DNA from: Zygnema cylindricum
Taxonomy: Eukaryota; Streptophyta; Zygnematophyceae; Zygnematales; Zygnemataceae
Assembly (NCBI GenBank): GCA_037447655.1
Contig: JBBHKE010001856.1
Location: forward strand, 670,310 to 734,309
Direction of reading: 5' to 3'
Length of the DNA: 64,000 nt
Shown piece after piece: positions 10,985 to 21,368 of this stretch. Below the pieces are notes generated by a model. It had not been told where the DNA came from. It made no database searches and worked only from the letters and a program-made list of their open reading frames with translations. The position numbers and the translations under genes are program-made. Position 1 is the first letter of the stretch. Every line of letters starts with the position of its first letter.

Positions 10985-11931
10985 CAGAAGCTATCAAACA
11001 CCTACTCAACAGCCAACTTTTAGCTTACACAAAATATGACTCAAAAGGCCAATATGCCTCAAATTTCTCACAATGATACACAACACAAAAAAACTGACAA
11101 TTCCTAAAATTGCACCCCAAATGACCCTAGTAAACCATATGATATGATGTGTGGAAGTTTTGCAAAAACTGCCCTTAGAAAATTATATTCCCCAAACTGA
11201 ATACTACAAAATTGGCTAAGTCCTAAGTTATATACTCACAGTGTGTATCTACTAGTCTACACTAATTTTGGTAACTGTTACTGCGGTTATTACCCTGACT
11301 AATGACAAAGTATCCTACTTGTACGTTACTATACCGTAGTACCTTGAAAACCTTAATTACTATTTTCCAAAAACCTAATTAATGAAACATTATTTTTTAT
11401 TACACTAAACTACAAAACAATGTTTATTCAGATATTTTCAGTTATCGAACCGTACACAAAACGTTCTAGATGCTTAGTCAGCGGTAGTCGCTAAAGTCCA
11501 GCAGACTGTAGTCGTGTAGTACGAAGCACCTGAGTGCTTCGTCACTTCTAGTCCCACGTGAATCACGCTTGTGGTCCCTCGTGAATCACGCTTGTGGTCC
11601 CAGGTGAATCGCCTGCGTTGGAACAGATTCAATCGACGATGTTTCGTCAAACCGTACCATATATTTCCGAAATATTCGGTCAAATTCCCTTCGTCTAATC
11701 GTGTGAATCTAATTGTCAATTGCGTAACGCATGTGGTTGACTGTCGGCGCCACTCCGTAAAACCTGCATACGTTCTGTTACCAGCAGGTGTCTCTGTAAA
11801 AGTACAATATACTATATTGTACTTTTGCTATTGTAACACTAATTAAGGTAAGTATTACAACAGACTACTTAGAAAATATTCTAAGTTATTTTAGCCCTAT
11901 CTACTGAAATAAAGATTTCTAAATTAGAACA
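10917..11931 (-). repeat. Element A 5' LTR
   Basis: A 1015-bp LTR in minus orientation, TGTTGTTCTAC... to ...GAACA on the + strand. The minus-strand core promoter candidate is at 11216-11235 (TATATAA, then AGGACTTAG). It also carries an 8-bp perfect inverted repeat (11522-11541) and a short tandem duplication of about 22 bp (11557-11602). Confidence 0.88.
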
Positions 11932-11994
11932 CCATCTATGGTGCCCAGTTCAATGAAACGCGGTTCATTTTGTAGGAAACCATGATGAGGGGTG
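11932..11994 (+). pseudogene. Copia RNase H C-terminal tail
   Basis: A short + frame reads VPSSMKRGSFCRKP, then a stop. This resembles the last residues of Copia pol (compare PVPSPKLSFCKEK in element C). It is followed by a purine tract (GATGAGGGG) and a TGTTG LTR start at 11995. This is therefore the 3' end of a + element, the likely landing site of element A. The upstream part is missing or lies at 1-304 (inference). Confidence 0.65.
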
Positions 11995-13391
11995 TGTTGT
12001 TTTTGAAGATCCACTTTCGTACGTGCGTGCGCATGTTTTCATGGGTACGTAATTACCGAAAGTAATGTGGTGGTTCGAATGGAGGTGCTAAAGGAGTTGC
12101 GGATTAGGGGAGTAAATGTTCGAGTGAAATTAAAGTGACGTAAAGTACAAATTAGGTGACGCGAAAAAGCGTACGAAAAAATATAGAATGCGTAATATAA
12201 ATGGACGGCGAATGGCGAAGGGATCCGATTTGAAATATTCGAAGTGCTTCAAAATGTAGGCTGGCCATACGAATGATAATGCGACGACGGTACAAATAAT
12301 ATAGTTTGGACAGGTGTACTTTATTTGCGAGAGCAGCAATTTATTGCAAATGACACGCTTTTGGTACGAATAAGATTTTGAAGGTTCAAGATCATTTCGA
12401 GAAGTGGTTCGAGCTACACGTGGAGGGCGGACGGTGTCCGCGGATATTTTTAAGGGATTGCATTTTTTGATGGCATATTATCAAGTGGACCGTACTTATT
12501 CCATGTTGGTTCACTACGTGGTTTTGTCTACAAGTGACTAAGCGAGCTGTCACCTAACAGCCGGATTTTGGGGACGCGTCGGTGTAAATACTTAAAAAAA
12601 CATTTTCTTCTGTTATGTGTATTAATAATTTAACATTGATTATAATAGTTTCTATTTAAGTGATCATTTAGGGTTTTACAACTTTAAATTGTGTGTGTTT
12701 TTGTGTCATACTTGCAAACAAGCGTACACTTTCAGTTGCTTGACTCTCACGTGTACGTTTACGATTAGTTTATAATTAGTAGCAGTTTTTATTGTTAAAT
12801 AGGACTTAATGACACTTACGTAATTTACATTGGATATTTTGACAGTTAGTGATTTGTTGATAGCTCACAAGTGTATATATAGCTATGAGCTTTGTTCACG
12901 AAATATCACCAATGCTTAGCATGAAAAGTAGGGACCAAAGATAAAGTAATGTAGGGTTGCCGATTAGGTCATGCATTTAAATGATACATTTATTATTGGA
13001 TTATACTTTTGTTTACGTGTGATGTATTCATTTGTTGTTATTAATATATATACTTGTTTATTATGCATTATTTATGCATTTGTCTTAGGGTTTCTTGTGA
13101 TTTTCATGTAACCATAGAAGTTATTCATGCGTTTGTGTGCGCATGTTGTTCCGTCTGTGTATTGATTGTTAATGCATCTATGTATGCATTTTTGTTGCGT
13201 CTGTGTACGCATTGTTTTAGGGTCTGTTGTGATTTTCATCTTACCCTAATTGTTGTTGGTTGCGTCAGTGAACACATGTGTGTCATTTGGAGGATGCATT
13301 TCAATATGGTAGTTCATTGGCCTAACTTTGCTTAGCTTTTTGTTTGAGAGTTTGGGTGGCTTCTATGGTCTATTTTAGACCAAAGAACAAC
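11995..13391 (+). repeat. Family III LTR (copy 1)
   Basis: The sequence starts TGTTGTTTTTGAAG after a purine tract and ends GAACAACA just before gag codons of element G. About 1.4 kb with no real coding capacity. Its first part (about 12010-12350) resembles 48560-48900, including the GACAGGTGTACTTTAT block. It is AT-rich, with repeated TGTGTGCGCATG-like runs near 13120-13220. The 3' boundary depends on the gag junction and is less certain than the start. Confidence 0.65.
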
Positions 13392-13843
13392 AGGGTGCAA
13401 TTTTTGAAAAACAGTTGTGGGGCATTGTGACTGGTCGTGTGTAGTCGCCATCCACAAATCTAGGAGTTCCATTAGAGTTTGTAGGAGCTAGTTTTTCAGG
13501 AGGATATGCGGAGGTAGAAGAGGAAGTCGATGATGGAGCAAGTATTGTGTCGGATAAAGAGAAAGAAAGGGGCAAGAAGAAAATCACACCAAAAGCTACA
13601 AGATTGGTGCCGGTAGCAACTGTTCAGAAAACAAAGGCCAATGACACTAAACTTTAGGAAATCAACAATATAGTGGCCACTCTTTTTATTCTTGGGCGTC
13701 TCACTCAAGCAATTAGTACTCCTCACCTAAATGGGGAGAAGGCGGCCAAGTTATGGTAGGCAATTGTAAATATTTACAAGAGCGGTATGATTCAGCAGCA
13801 CAAACTATTAGATCAGATTGTCCAAGCAAACGGAAGATGTTTG
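13392..13843 (+). pseudogene. Element G gag, first part
   Basis: Plus-strand Gag remnant, related to family II but divergent: GAIFEKQLWGIVTGRV aligns with GALCEKRFWGIVSGRL of element C. Then come an acidic/Ser-rich stretch, a degraded RHLTQ block (LGRLTQ) and IYKSGMIQQHKLLDQ (compare IYRSGTIQQ in C). About 85 bp expected between the LTR end and GAIFEK, including the PBS and the IPIFNG block, are missing. At least three in-frame stops are present. The frame is cut at 13843 by element E and resumes at 26756, with the five bases GTTTG repeated on both sides. Confidence 0.82.
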
Positions 13844-14379
13844 TGAAACTCTGAGACCTCCATAAGTCCTCAGAGTGGACAGCTTCCAAGAAGCCTCTAG
13901 GATAACCCTGACCCCTTTGTGTTTCAGCAAAAACAACTACCACCCTGGCAGACAATAACTCTGATCAACTTCACCTTTGTGAAGGCAAGACTCCCCTGAG
14001 TCGATAGCAAAAAGAATCTTTGAATTTGCTCCCCTGACCAGTAAGTTATGGAGGGTCAAAGTTGACCTTTTGTACAGAAGCTCTGTGGGAGAGAGGGTCC
14101 TATCTCCTAATTTTTTTAAGTCCTATCTCTCTCACACACTTTATCTACTGATGTACGGAGCCAATCAGAATGCAGTTCTGTACACAAAAGTACAGCTGCC
14201 GGTGTACTTTCTGTACGAACAGTGTACGACATGGCCTAAATGGCGACACGTGGTATGTCCGGATTCGCTCCCATAGTCCTCGGAGATGCCGCAATCCAAT
14301 GTAATTCCGCCATGTGTCATCCGATGTGGCGATGACCACAAACCGCCGAAATCCTCTTCCGCGATCTCGGCGTTAATTC
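13844..14379 (-). repeat. Element E 3' LTR, part 1
   Basis: This is the distal part of E's left LTR, matching the start of 25703-26755. It ends at AATTC (14375-14379), which is duplicated at 20829-20833 around element C. The uninterrupted sequence is seen at about 26230, where GTTAATTCCGG is continuous. Confidence 0.92.
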
Positions 14380-15427
14380 TGTAGAAACTAATGGTTTTTA
14401 AGTATTTTCTAGGTCTGAAAAGAAAAATAGAAGCCGAGGCAGTCTATCTCTAACTTCTCTCTCCAACTCTCAAACTTGTCGCAGTCACTGAGAAATTGGA
14501 GAGGAAGCTAGAGCCATGGCTCCTAGGCTATCATGAGGTTTACGGGAAATTTATATTAGTTCGGGTTTATTTATTTAAAAGGTATGTGCCGGCGGCAGGA
14601 ATTGATCCTTGTACCTATCGGCCGGCAGACACGAAATAGCCGGTAGCCTTAACCGTTAAGTCTAGGAGTCATGATACGTAGTATATAGTTTGATAGTTAT
14701 TTAAATATATATACGTATGATTATTCATTTAACTATAATAGATTACGGGATACATAGATCCGGTAATGTATAAAGTACGGATTACGGTACGGACTATAAA
14801 TCAATACCGCGCATTTGTTTCGTAAATGAAACAAATACCGCACATGTATTTATTACGGCTACGATTAAATTAGATTCTAATCGGACGGCCGCAATTAGCG
14901 CCGAGATCGCGGAGGAAGTTTTCGGCAGTTTGTGGCCATCGCCACATCGGATGACGCGTGGCGAAATTTCGTTGGATCGTGGAATCCCCGGAGATTATGG
15001 CATCGAATCCGGATATGACATGTGTCGACATTTAGGCCTTGACGTACAATATCCGTACCTAAAGTACACGGGCAGCTGTACTTTTGCGTACGGAACTCAA
15101 TTCTGATTGGTTCCGTACATCAGTAGATAGAGTCTGTGAGAGAGATAGGACTTAGAAATATTAGGAGATAGGACCCTCTCTCCCAGAGAGCTTCTGTACA
15201 AAAGGTCAACTTTGACCATCCATAACTTACTGCTCAGGAGAGCAAATTCAGAGATTATTTTTGCTATCGACTCAGGGGAGTCTTGTCTTTCCAAGGGTGA
15301 AGGTGGTGAGAGTTTTTGTCTGCCAGGGTGGAAGTTATTTTTGCTTAAACACAAAGGGGTCAGGATTATCCTAGAGGCTTCTTGGAAGCTGTCCACTCTG
15401 AGGACTTATGGAGGTCTCAGAGTTTCA
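14380..15427 (+). repeat. Element C 5' LTR
   Basis: Starts TGTAGAAACT and ends AGTTTCA, next to the PBS. It contains an antisense tRNA-like block (about 14586-14665, degenerate B box at 14598-14608), a GTAC-rich hairpin (15053-15093), ATTGG (15106-15110), AGGACTTAG (15147-15155) and, at its end, the gag ATG (15408). Confidence 0.93.
15053..15155 (+). promoter_or_regulatory. Element C hairpin plus core promoter candidate
   Basis: An imperfect inverted repeat CCGTAC..AAAGTACA / TGTACTTT..GTACGG (15053-15093) lies just upstream of an inverted CCAAT box (15106-15110) and AGGACTTAG (15147-15155). The same order recurs in other LTRs of the window. Confidence 0.55.
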
Positions 15428-16538
15428 AGTTATGGGCCCACCCTCTAAGGTACCAATCTTTAATGGAACTGGCTTCATATACTGGGAAAGTATGATGATA
15501 GGAGCTCTATGCGAAAAAAGGTTTTGGGGGATAGTGAGTGGACGATTGGGGCGTCCATCAAGTCTTCGAATTCCTCCAGGGTTTAAAGGAAGCAGATTCA
15601 CCAGGAAAGAGGATTCACCTTCAACGGAGGAAACAAAGGAAGGAGAGGTGGTGGACAAAGGAAAGGAGAAGGAGGCGACCACACCAATAGCAACTGGTTT
15701 AGCATTCATGTCACCTATTCCGAGGAACGAGGAGAATGATATTGAAACCCGGGACTTCAACAATATGGCGGCAAAACACTTCATCCTACGCCATCTCACT
15801 CAAAGACTTGCATGTCCTCATTTGCAGGTAGAGAGGGCATCCGATCTTTGGATGGCTCTCATAGAGATGTACCGAAGTGGTACGATTCAGCAACAACAGT
15901 TGGCTGATCAGAAAGTTAAGGAGTATGTATACAAAGGGTGGAAGATTTTGGATTTTTGCAATGAGCTTGCTACACTCTTCATGGAGCTAGAGAGTGCGCG
16001 AAAAGTCTTTAGTGAAAAAGAAAAGGTTAACTGTTTACTAATGAAGTTACTTGATGAGTTCGAGAACATAGTCAACCGTGTGCAGGACTTGCCGGACTCA
16101 AGGTGGATATGGAACTTAGTGGTAGGGATGATTCTCGTTCGAGAGAATACGATTGAGATCCGAAGGGGAGGAAAGAGTGGCCAAGCCTTGGCAACAGTGA
16201 CCGATTGGAGGAACAAGGATTCCCGGAAACTAGTCGGAAACTATGGGGGTAGGGAGCAGAAAAAACAGGTTGACGAGTTCGAACCAAGGGCTCCCAAAGG
16301 TTTATGTCATTTTTGTAAGAAATCGGGGCACTATATGGCAGAGTGCACTAAGCTAACCGAGCTTCGGTTAAAGGAGGGGCAGACCGGTGGTACCCCGAGA
16401 AGAAAGAAAAAGGCCCTTGTCACACAGGTACTTGAGGTGGAATCCGAGGACGAGGACGATGAGCTCCTTTTGGATGAGGAGTTGGAGGCGAAAACTAAGG
16501 TTGAAATTCCACGAAGGCAGAAATGTGCTTACGGTTGA
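15408..16538 (+). pseudogene. Element C Gag
   Basis: Gag of family II, 376 residues to a premature TGA (16536-16538). The ATG lies 20 bp inside the LTR. The frame then crosses the PBS (EFQVMGPPSKVPIFNG), so residues 1-7 are LTR-encoded. The Gag core includes FIYWESMMIGALCEKRFWG, MAAKHFILRHLTQ and IYMSG-like IQQQQLADQ. The CCHC knuckle CHFCKKSGHYMAEC is at residues 300-313, followed by an acidic stretch (SEDEDDELLLDEE). The related element H reads GGA (Gly) where C has TGA, so the stop is a simple nonsense change and translation would otherwise continue into protease. Gag would form the particle that packages the RNA. Confidence 0.93.
15428..15442 (+). promoter_or_regulatory. Element C primer-binding site
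   Basis: AGTTATGGGCCCACC directly follows the LTR. It differs at one base from the perfect anticodon-arm complement seen in element D. It lies in the gag frame and its ATG is the Met of QVMGPP. Confidence 0.85.
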
Positions 16539-18368
16539 TTGAAAGGTGAAGCTGGTTGGATTATAGATTCAGGTGCCTCAATGCACATGTGTAAGGATAG
16601 GCACTTGTTCACTAAGATAAGAAAGATTCCCACCATAGAGATAGAGTACGGGGATGGGAGGATAGTCACCACTACTCTTGTAGGATCAGTAGATCTGAAA
16701 GTGTTAGTAGAAGGAAAGACATCCATATTAACATTCTCCGATGTATTGTTTATCCCGGAGCTGAACAAAAACCTTATCTCTACATCTGTATTAGATGATA
16801 AGGTTTTTTTTACTAGCACTAGGGAAGGAGTCTTTACTGCTAGTTTTGAGGAGGATGTCTATTTTATTGTTGACAAAGGTAGCCATGGGATGTTTAGGCT
16901 GATCTTAAGTAATGAAACGAAGAAACTTTATTATGCTGGTGTTCATGATATTATGATGTGGCATAAGAGGCTTGGGCATGTGAATCTAGATAAGTTAAGA
17001 GAGATGAAAAAGATGGGAGTGGTGGAAGGGATTCAGTTCAGTGAGAGTGATGATATAAGTGATTGTAGTGGGTGTGCTCAAGGTAAAGCACACAGATTAC
17101 CCTTTCCAAAAACAGCCACCTACAAGGGAGAAAAACTTCTAGATCTAATACACACAGATATTTGGGGACCGGCTAGAGTGCCCTCACCGGGGGGGAAGAG
17201 ATTTATGATGACTATAACTAATGATTGGTCTCGGTATTCCCGGGTGTATTTTTTGAAAAACAAGTCAGAAGCTGAGGACTATTTTAGACAATATAAAGCA
17301 TGGAGCGAAAAACTCCATGAAACTCCAATCAAGAGAGTAAGGAGTGACAATGGTGGAGAGTATACTTCTAACCGGTTTGAGGATTTTTTGAGGGAAGATG
17401 GGGTTCAACACCAAAAGACAGTTCCAGAAAATCCGGAACAGAATGGGGTAGCTGAAAGGTTAAATAGAACACTAAGTGATAGTGCTAGAAGTATGTTATC
17501 GGATAAGAAGATAGGAAAAAGGTTTTGGGCAGAAGCAATGAACTGTGCTAATTACCTCAAAAATAGAGTTCTTACTTCAGCTATAAAAGATCAAACACCT
17601 TATGAGAGATGGAGAGGCTGGAAACCAGACTTATCTCATTTAAAGGTTTTCGGCAGTCAAGTGTTCAGTCTAGATACTGATCGGTCCAATTGGAAGCTAG
17701 ATCCTAAAGGAAAACCGGGATACTTATTAGGATATCATGAAGATGTTAAAGGATATAGAGTTTATGATCTAAAAAGGGAAGATATAATCTTAGTAAAGCA
17801 TCTAGTAGTTATGGATGAAGGAAAGTCTATGGATCCCTTCAAATATACGAAGTCAGTAAAAATCAGATTTGAGTCAAAAAATTCCGATGACTTTGAGCTT
17901 CCTAACTATCCAGGTTTTAGAGAAGATGACACTCTTGCAAGAACAAATCAAACCGAAAAGGACTTGGCTTTGGAAACTCTAGTGACAACTCTACTCGAAG
18001 GGAAAGACGTGGTGGAAATTGATTCGGAATCAAGGGATAGGGGAGAAGCCGAGTTTGTTCCAAAGAATCCACGAAAACCATATATTCTAGCCTCAGATTT
18101 TGAGGGGGGGAGGAGAAGTAGCAAAAGACTGCAAGAAAAACAGGTTAATAACAAGGTAACTAACTTATCTCATCAAGATGAACCTCAAACTTATGGAGAG
18201 GCAATGACTTGTCCAGAAAAAAACCGGTGGAAGACAGCCATCAATGAGGAGATGGCTTCAATCATGGCAGCCGATGCTTGGGAGCTGGTGGACTGTCCAC
18301 CTAACCGAAAACCAATCGGTTGTAAGTGGGTTTTTAAATTAAAACTGAACCTTGATAACACAATCTAG
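16539..18368 (+). pseudogene. Element C protease, integrase and RT N-terminus
   Basis: Same frame as gag. Domains in order: aspartic protease (WIIDSGASMHMC); GAG_pre-integrase with the HHCC zinc site (WHKRLGHV ... CSGCAQGKAHRLPFP); integrase core with all three catalytic acids, in IHTDIWGP, RSDNGGEYTSN and QNGVAERLNR; the C-terminal GYRVYDLK block; an acidic linker; and the reverse transcriptase start (WELVDCPPNRKPIGCKWVFKLKL). A TAG at 18366-18368, where relatives have a Glu codon in NTIERYKARL, ends the piece. Protease would cut the polyprotein and integrase would insert the cDNA. Apart from the stop, no catalytic loss is visible. Confidence 0.93.
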
Positions 18369-19766
18369 CGCTACAAGGCCAGATTAGTGGCAAAGGGATT
18401 TACACAAAAGGAAGGAATTGACTACGAGGAAACCTTTGCCCCGGTGGTCAAATTTCCCTTTGTCCGCATACTTCTCAATCTGGCAGCAGCGGAAGACATA
18501 GAAGTGCACCAGATGGACATCAAAACAACCTTTTTGCATGGAGAATTAGAAGAGGAGATCTTCATGCGATAACCCGAAGGGTTTGTGGAAGAAGGAGAGG
18601 AGAGTAAGGTATGCCGGCTGATTAAATCTCTTTATGGTTTGAAACAGGCGCCTGGACAGTGGAATAAGAAGCTTGATGAGTTTCTTACCGGTCTAGGATA
18701 TATTCGGATCAGCTCAGATCACTCAATCTATGTTTTCGAAGATGAGGAAGGTTTTATATTTATTGCAATTTATGTTGATGATTTGCTTGTTTTAAGTAAA
18801 TCAATGGAAAAAATTAATAAACTGAAAACCGATCTTAAGGGGAGATTTGAAATGAAGGATATGGGGGAAGCAAAATATATTTTGGGAATTCAAGTAGAGA
18901 GAGACCGAAAAAGAAAAATTATAAGATTGACTCAAAAGGAAGCAATAGGGAACATGCTTGAAAATTTTCAAATGGATAAAGCTAATAGTTGTACAACTCC
19001 AATGGAGTTGAAGAAGGGAAGTGAGGGGAGTGAGGAAGGAGGAGTCATAGTCTTAGACGAGGAATTATCTCCTGAAGAACAGAAGTTCATAAAGACTATT
19101 CCTTACAGGCAAGTAGTGGGAAGTCTAATCTATTTTATAAATTGTACCCGGCCGGATCTAGCTGCAGCTGTAGGAGTGCTGAGTAGAAGTCTAAATGCTC
19201 CCACTAAGAAGGATTGGGAGGCAGCTAAGAGTGTCCTTAGATATTTGGTAGGAACTAGGGATCTATGGTTGCATTTGGGTGGGGAGAATACTGACATCAC
19301 TACTTGGTGTGATGCCAGTTATGGTGATGCTCCGATGAGGAGATGCACTTCTGGATATGTATTATATGTGGGTGATGGGGCTTGCTGTTGGAGTAGCAAA
19401 CAGCAAAAGGTTATTGCTCAGTCCACCATGGAGGCTGAGTATATAGCCTCTTGCTCTGCTGTAAAAGAATTGATGTCGGTCAAGTCTTTGCTTGGTGAGC
19501 TTGGTCACCTTAAGAGTGGTGTGCACAAAATATTTTGTGATAATCAGGCAGCAATCGCTATTTCTGCCAATCCTAAACATCATTTTAAAGCCAAACACAT
19601 GGACATCAGACTCAACTTTGTTAGAGAAAAAGTAGAAAACAAAATAATCAGTTTAGAGTACCGACCAGATAGTGAGATGGTAGCAGATATGATGACCAAA
19701 CCTGTGCCTTCCCCTAAGTTAAGTTTTTGCAAGGAGAAGTGTGGTCTAAAATTAAAGATTGACTAG
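18369..19766 (+). pseudogene. Element C reverse transcriptase and RNase H
   Basis: Continues in the same frame after the TAG at 18366. A second stop, TAA at 18570-18572, replaces a Gln codon in MRQPEGF. RVT_2 motifs: [50 protein letters not shown] and the active site IAIYVDDLLVLSKS. RNase H motifs: WCDASYGDAPMRR, TMEAEYIASC, CDNQAAIAI and HMDIRLNF, so the acidic active-site residues appear present. The gene ends in KID-TAG at 19764-19766. The stop codon lies in the left arm of the inverted repeat that brackets the polypurine tract. Confidence 0.93.
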
Positions 19767-19815
19767 AAAATAAGAGGAGTGTAGAAACTAATGGTTTTTA
19801 AGTATTTTCTAGGTC
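19761..19815 (+). promoter_or_regulatory. Element C polypurine tract within an inverted repeat
   Basis: CTAGAAAATA (19763-19772, internal) and TATTTTCTAG (19803-19812, LTR) are perfect inverted repeats. Between them lie the purine tract AAGAGGAG and the first 23 bases of the LTR. GA/TC can extend the stem past a bulged G. Confidence 0.8.
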
Positions 19816-20828
19816 TGAAAAGAAATATAAAAGCCGAGGCAGTCTATCTCTAACTTCTCTCTCCAACTCTCAAACTTGTCGCAGTCACTGAGAAATTGGA
19901 GAGGAAGCTAGAGCCATGGCTACCTAGGCTATCCTGAGGTTTATGGGAAATTTCTATTAGTTCGGGTTTATTTATTTAAAAGGTATGTGCCGGCGGCAGG
20001 AATTGATCCTTGTACCTACCGGCCGGCTGACAGGAAATAGCCGGTAGCCTTAGCCGTTAAGTCTAGGAGTCATGATACGTAGTATATAGTTTGATAGTTA
20101 TTTAAATATGTATACGTATGATTATTCATTTAACTATAATAGATTACAGGATACATAGATCCAGTAATGTATAAAGTACGGATTACGGTACGGACTATAA
20201 ATCAATACCGCGCATTTGTTTCGTAAATGAAATAAATACCGCACATGTATTTATTACGGCTACGATTAAATTAGATTCTAATCGGACGGCCGCAATTAGC
20301 GTCGAGATCGCGGAGGAAGTTTTCGGCGGTTTGTGGCCATCGCCACATCGGATGACGCGTGGCGAAATGTCGTTGGATCGTGGAATCCCCGGAGATTATA
20401 GCATCGAATCTGGATATGACATGTGTCGACATTTAGGCCTTGTCGTACAATTTCCGTACCTAAAGTACACCGACAGCTGTACTTTTGCGTACGGAACTCA
20501 ATTCTGATTGGTTCCGTACATCAATAGATAGAGTCTGTGAGAGAGATAGGACTTAGAAAAATTAGGAGATAGGACCCTCTCTCCCAGAGAGCTTCTGTAC
20601 AAAAGGTCAACTTTGACCCTCCATAACTTACTGCTCAGGAGAGCAAATTCAGAGATTCTTTTTGCTATCGACTCAGGAGAGTCTTGTCTTCACAGGAGTG
20701 AAGTTGGTCAGAGTTTTTGTCTTCCAGGGTGGCAGTTATTTTTGCTTAAACACAAAGGGGTCAGGATTATCCTAGAGGCTTCTTCAAAGCAGTCCACTCT
20801 GAGGACTTATGGAGGTCTCAGAGTTTAC
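19780..20828 (+). repeat. Element C 3' LTR
   Basis: Copy of 14380-15427, from TGTAGAAACT to AGTTTAC(A). It differs from the 5' copy at scattered positions. It again holds the short gag start (ATG near 20809), which here reads into E's LTR and means nothing. Confidence 0.93.
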
Positions 20829-21351
20829 AATTCCGGCCGTCCGATTAAAGTTATATTTAATCGTAGCCGTAATAAATACATGTGCGATATTGTTTTCTTT
20901 AAAGAAACAAATGCGCGGTATTGGTTTCTTATCCTTACCGCAATCCGTACTTTTACAATTATGGAAATATTTCTCCCGTAAACAGTTGTATTTTAATGAA
21001 TTTTCCTACTTGATAATATTTAATTTAATATCAAACCTTTATTACGTAACACTCGATAAAGACTTAACGGCTAAGGCTACCGGCTACCGGCTGTCTGCCG
21101 GCCGGTAGGTACCTGGATCAAATCCAGTAGCCGACACTTTCCTTTTAGTAAATAAACCCCTGACTAATATATAATCCCCGTAAACTTTTAGATAGCCTAG
21201 GTAGCCATGGCTCTAGCTCCCTCTCCAATTTCTCAGTGACTGCGACAAGTTTGAGAGTTGGAGAGAGAATTTAGAGGTGGACTGCCTCTGCTTCTTTCTA
21301 TATTTCTATTTAGACCTAGAAAATACTTAAAATGGACCATTAATTTCTACA
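20829..21351 (-). repeat. Element E 3' LTR, part 2
   Basis: The remainder of E's left LTR after element C, ending ATTTCTACA at 21351 beside the reverse-complement purine tract. The two parts, less the 5-bp duplication, give about 1054 bp, equal to the right LTR. Confidence 0.92.
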
Positions 21352-21368
21352 CTCCCTTTATTTTCTAG
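21316..21368 (-). promoter_or_regulatory. Element E polypurine tract within an inverted repeat
   Basis: CTAGAAAATA (21316-21325) pairs with TATTTTCTAG (21359-21368). The purine tract (CTCCCTTT on +) and the LTR edge lie in the loop. Confidence 0.75.

Larger units (their letters stand above)
305..11931 (-). mobile_element. Element A: family I Copia, split by element B
   Basis: A minus-strand Copia element in two pieces, 305-3181 and 9333-11931. Read on the minus strand the order is 5' LTR (10917-11931), PBS, gag, protease, integrase N-terminus, [element B], integrase core, reverse transcriptase, RNase H, polypurine tract, 3' LTR (305-650, truncated). The two halves meet within the integrase core with almost no loss, which shows that B simply inserted. 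The left LTR keeps only about 345 of 1015 bp, so the left target duplication is gone. Coding is broken by many stops and frameshifts. Confidence 0.88.
14380..20828 (+). mobile_element. Element C: family II Copia, near intact
   Basis: A 6.45-kb plus-strand Copia element with two LTRs of about 1048 bp (14380-15427 and 19780-20828), PBS, a single Gag-Pol frame and polypurine tract. It sits inside the 3' LTR of element E. The target duplication is AATTC (14375-14379, 20829-20833), if the last base of the LTR is counted in the duplication. One Gag-Pol frame of 1453 codons (15408-19766) is broken by only three nonsense codons, so C is the best coding copy in the window. Confidence 0.95.

Noticed and set aside
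13054-13335. Cys-rich 93-codon open frame
   Set aside because: Produced by TGTGTGCGCATG-like low-complexity sequence in a family III LTR; no motif or homologous copy supports it.
20809-21108. 99-codon open frame at the end of C's 3' LTR
   Set aside because: It is the LTR-encoded gag start reading into the interrupted LTR of element E; no homology after the first codons.
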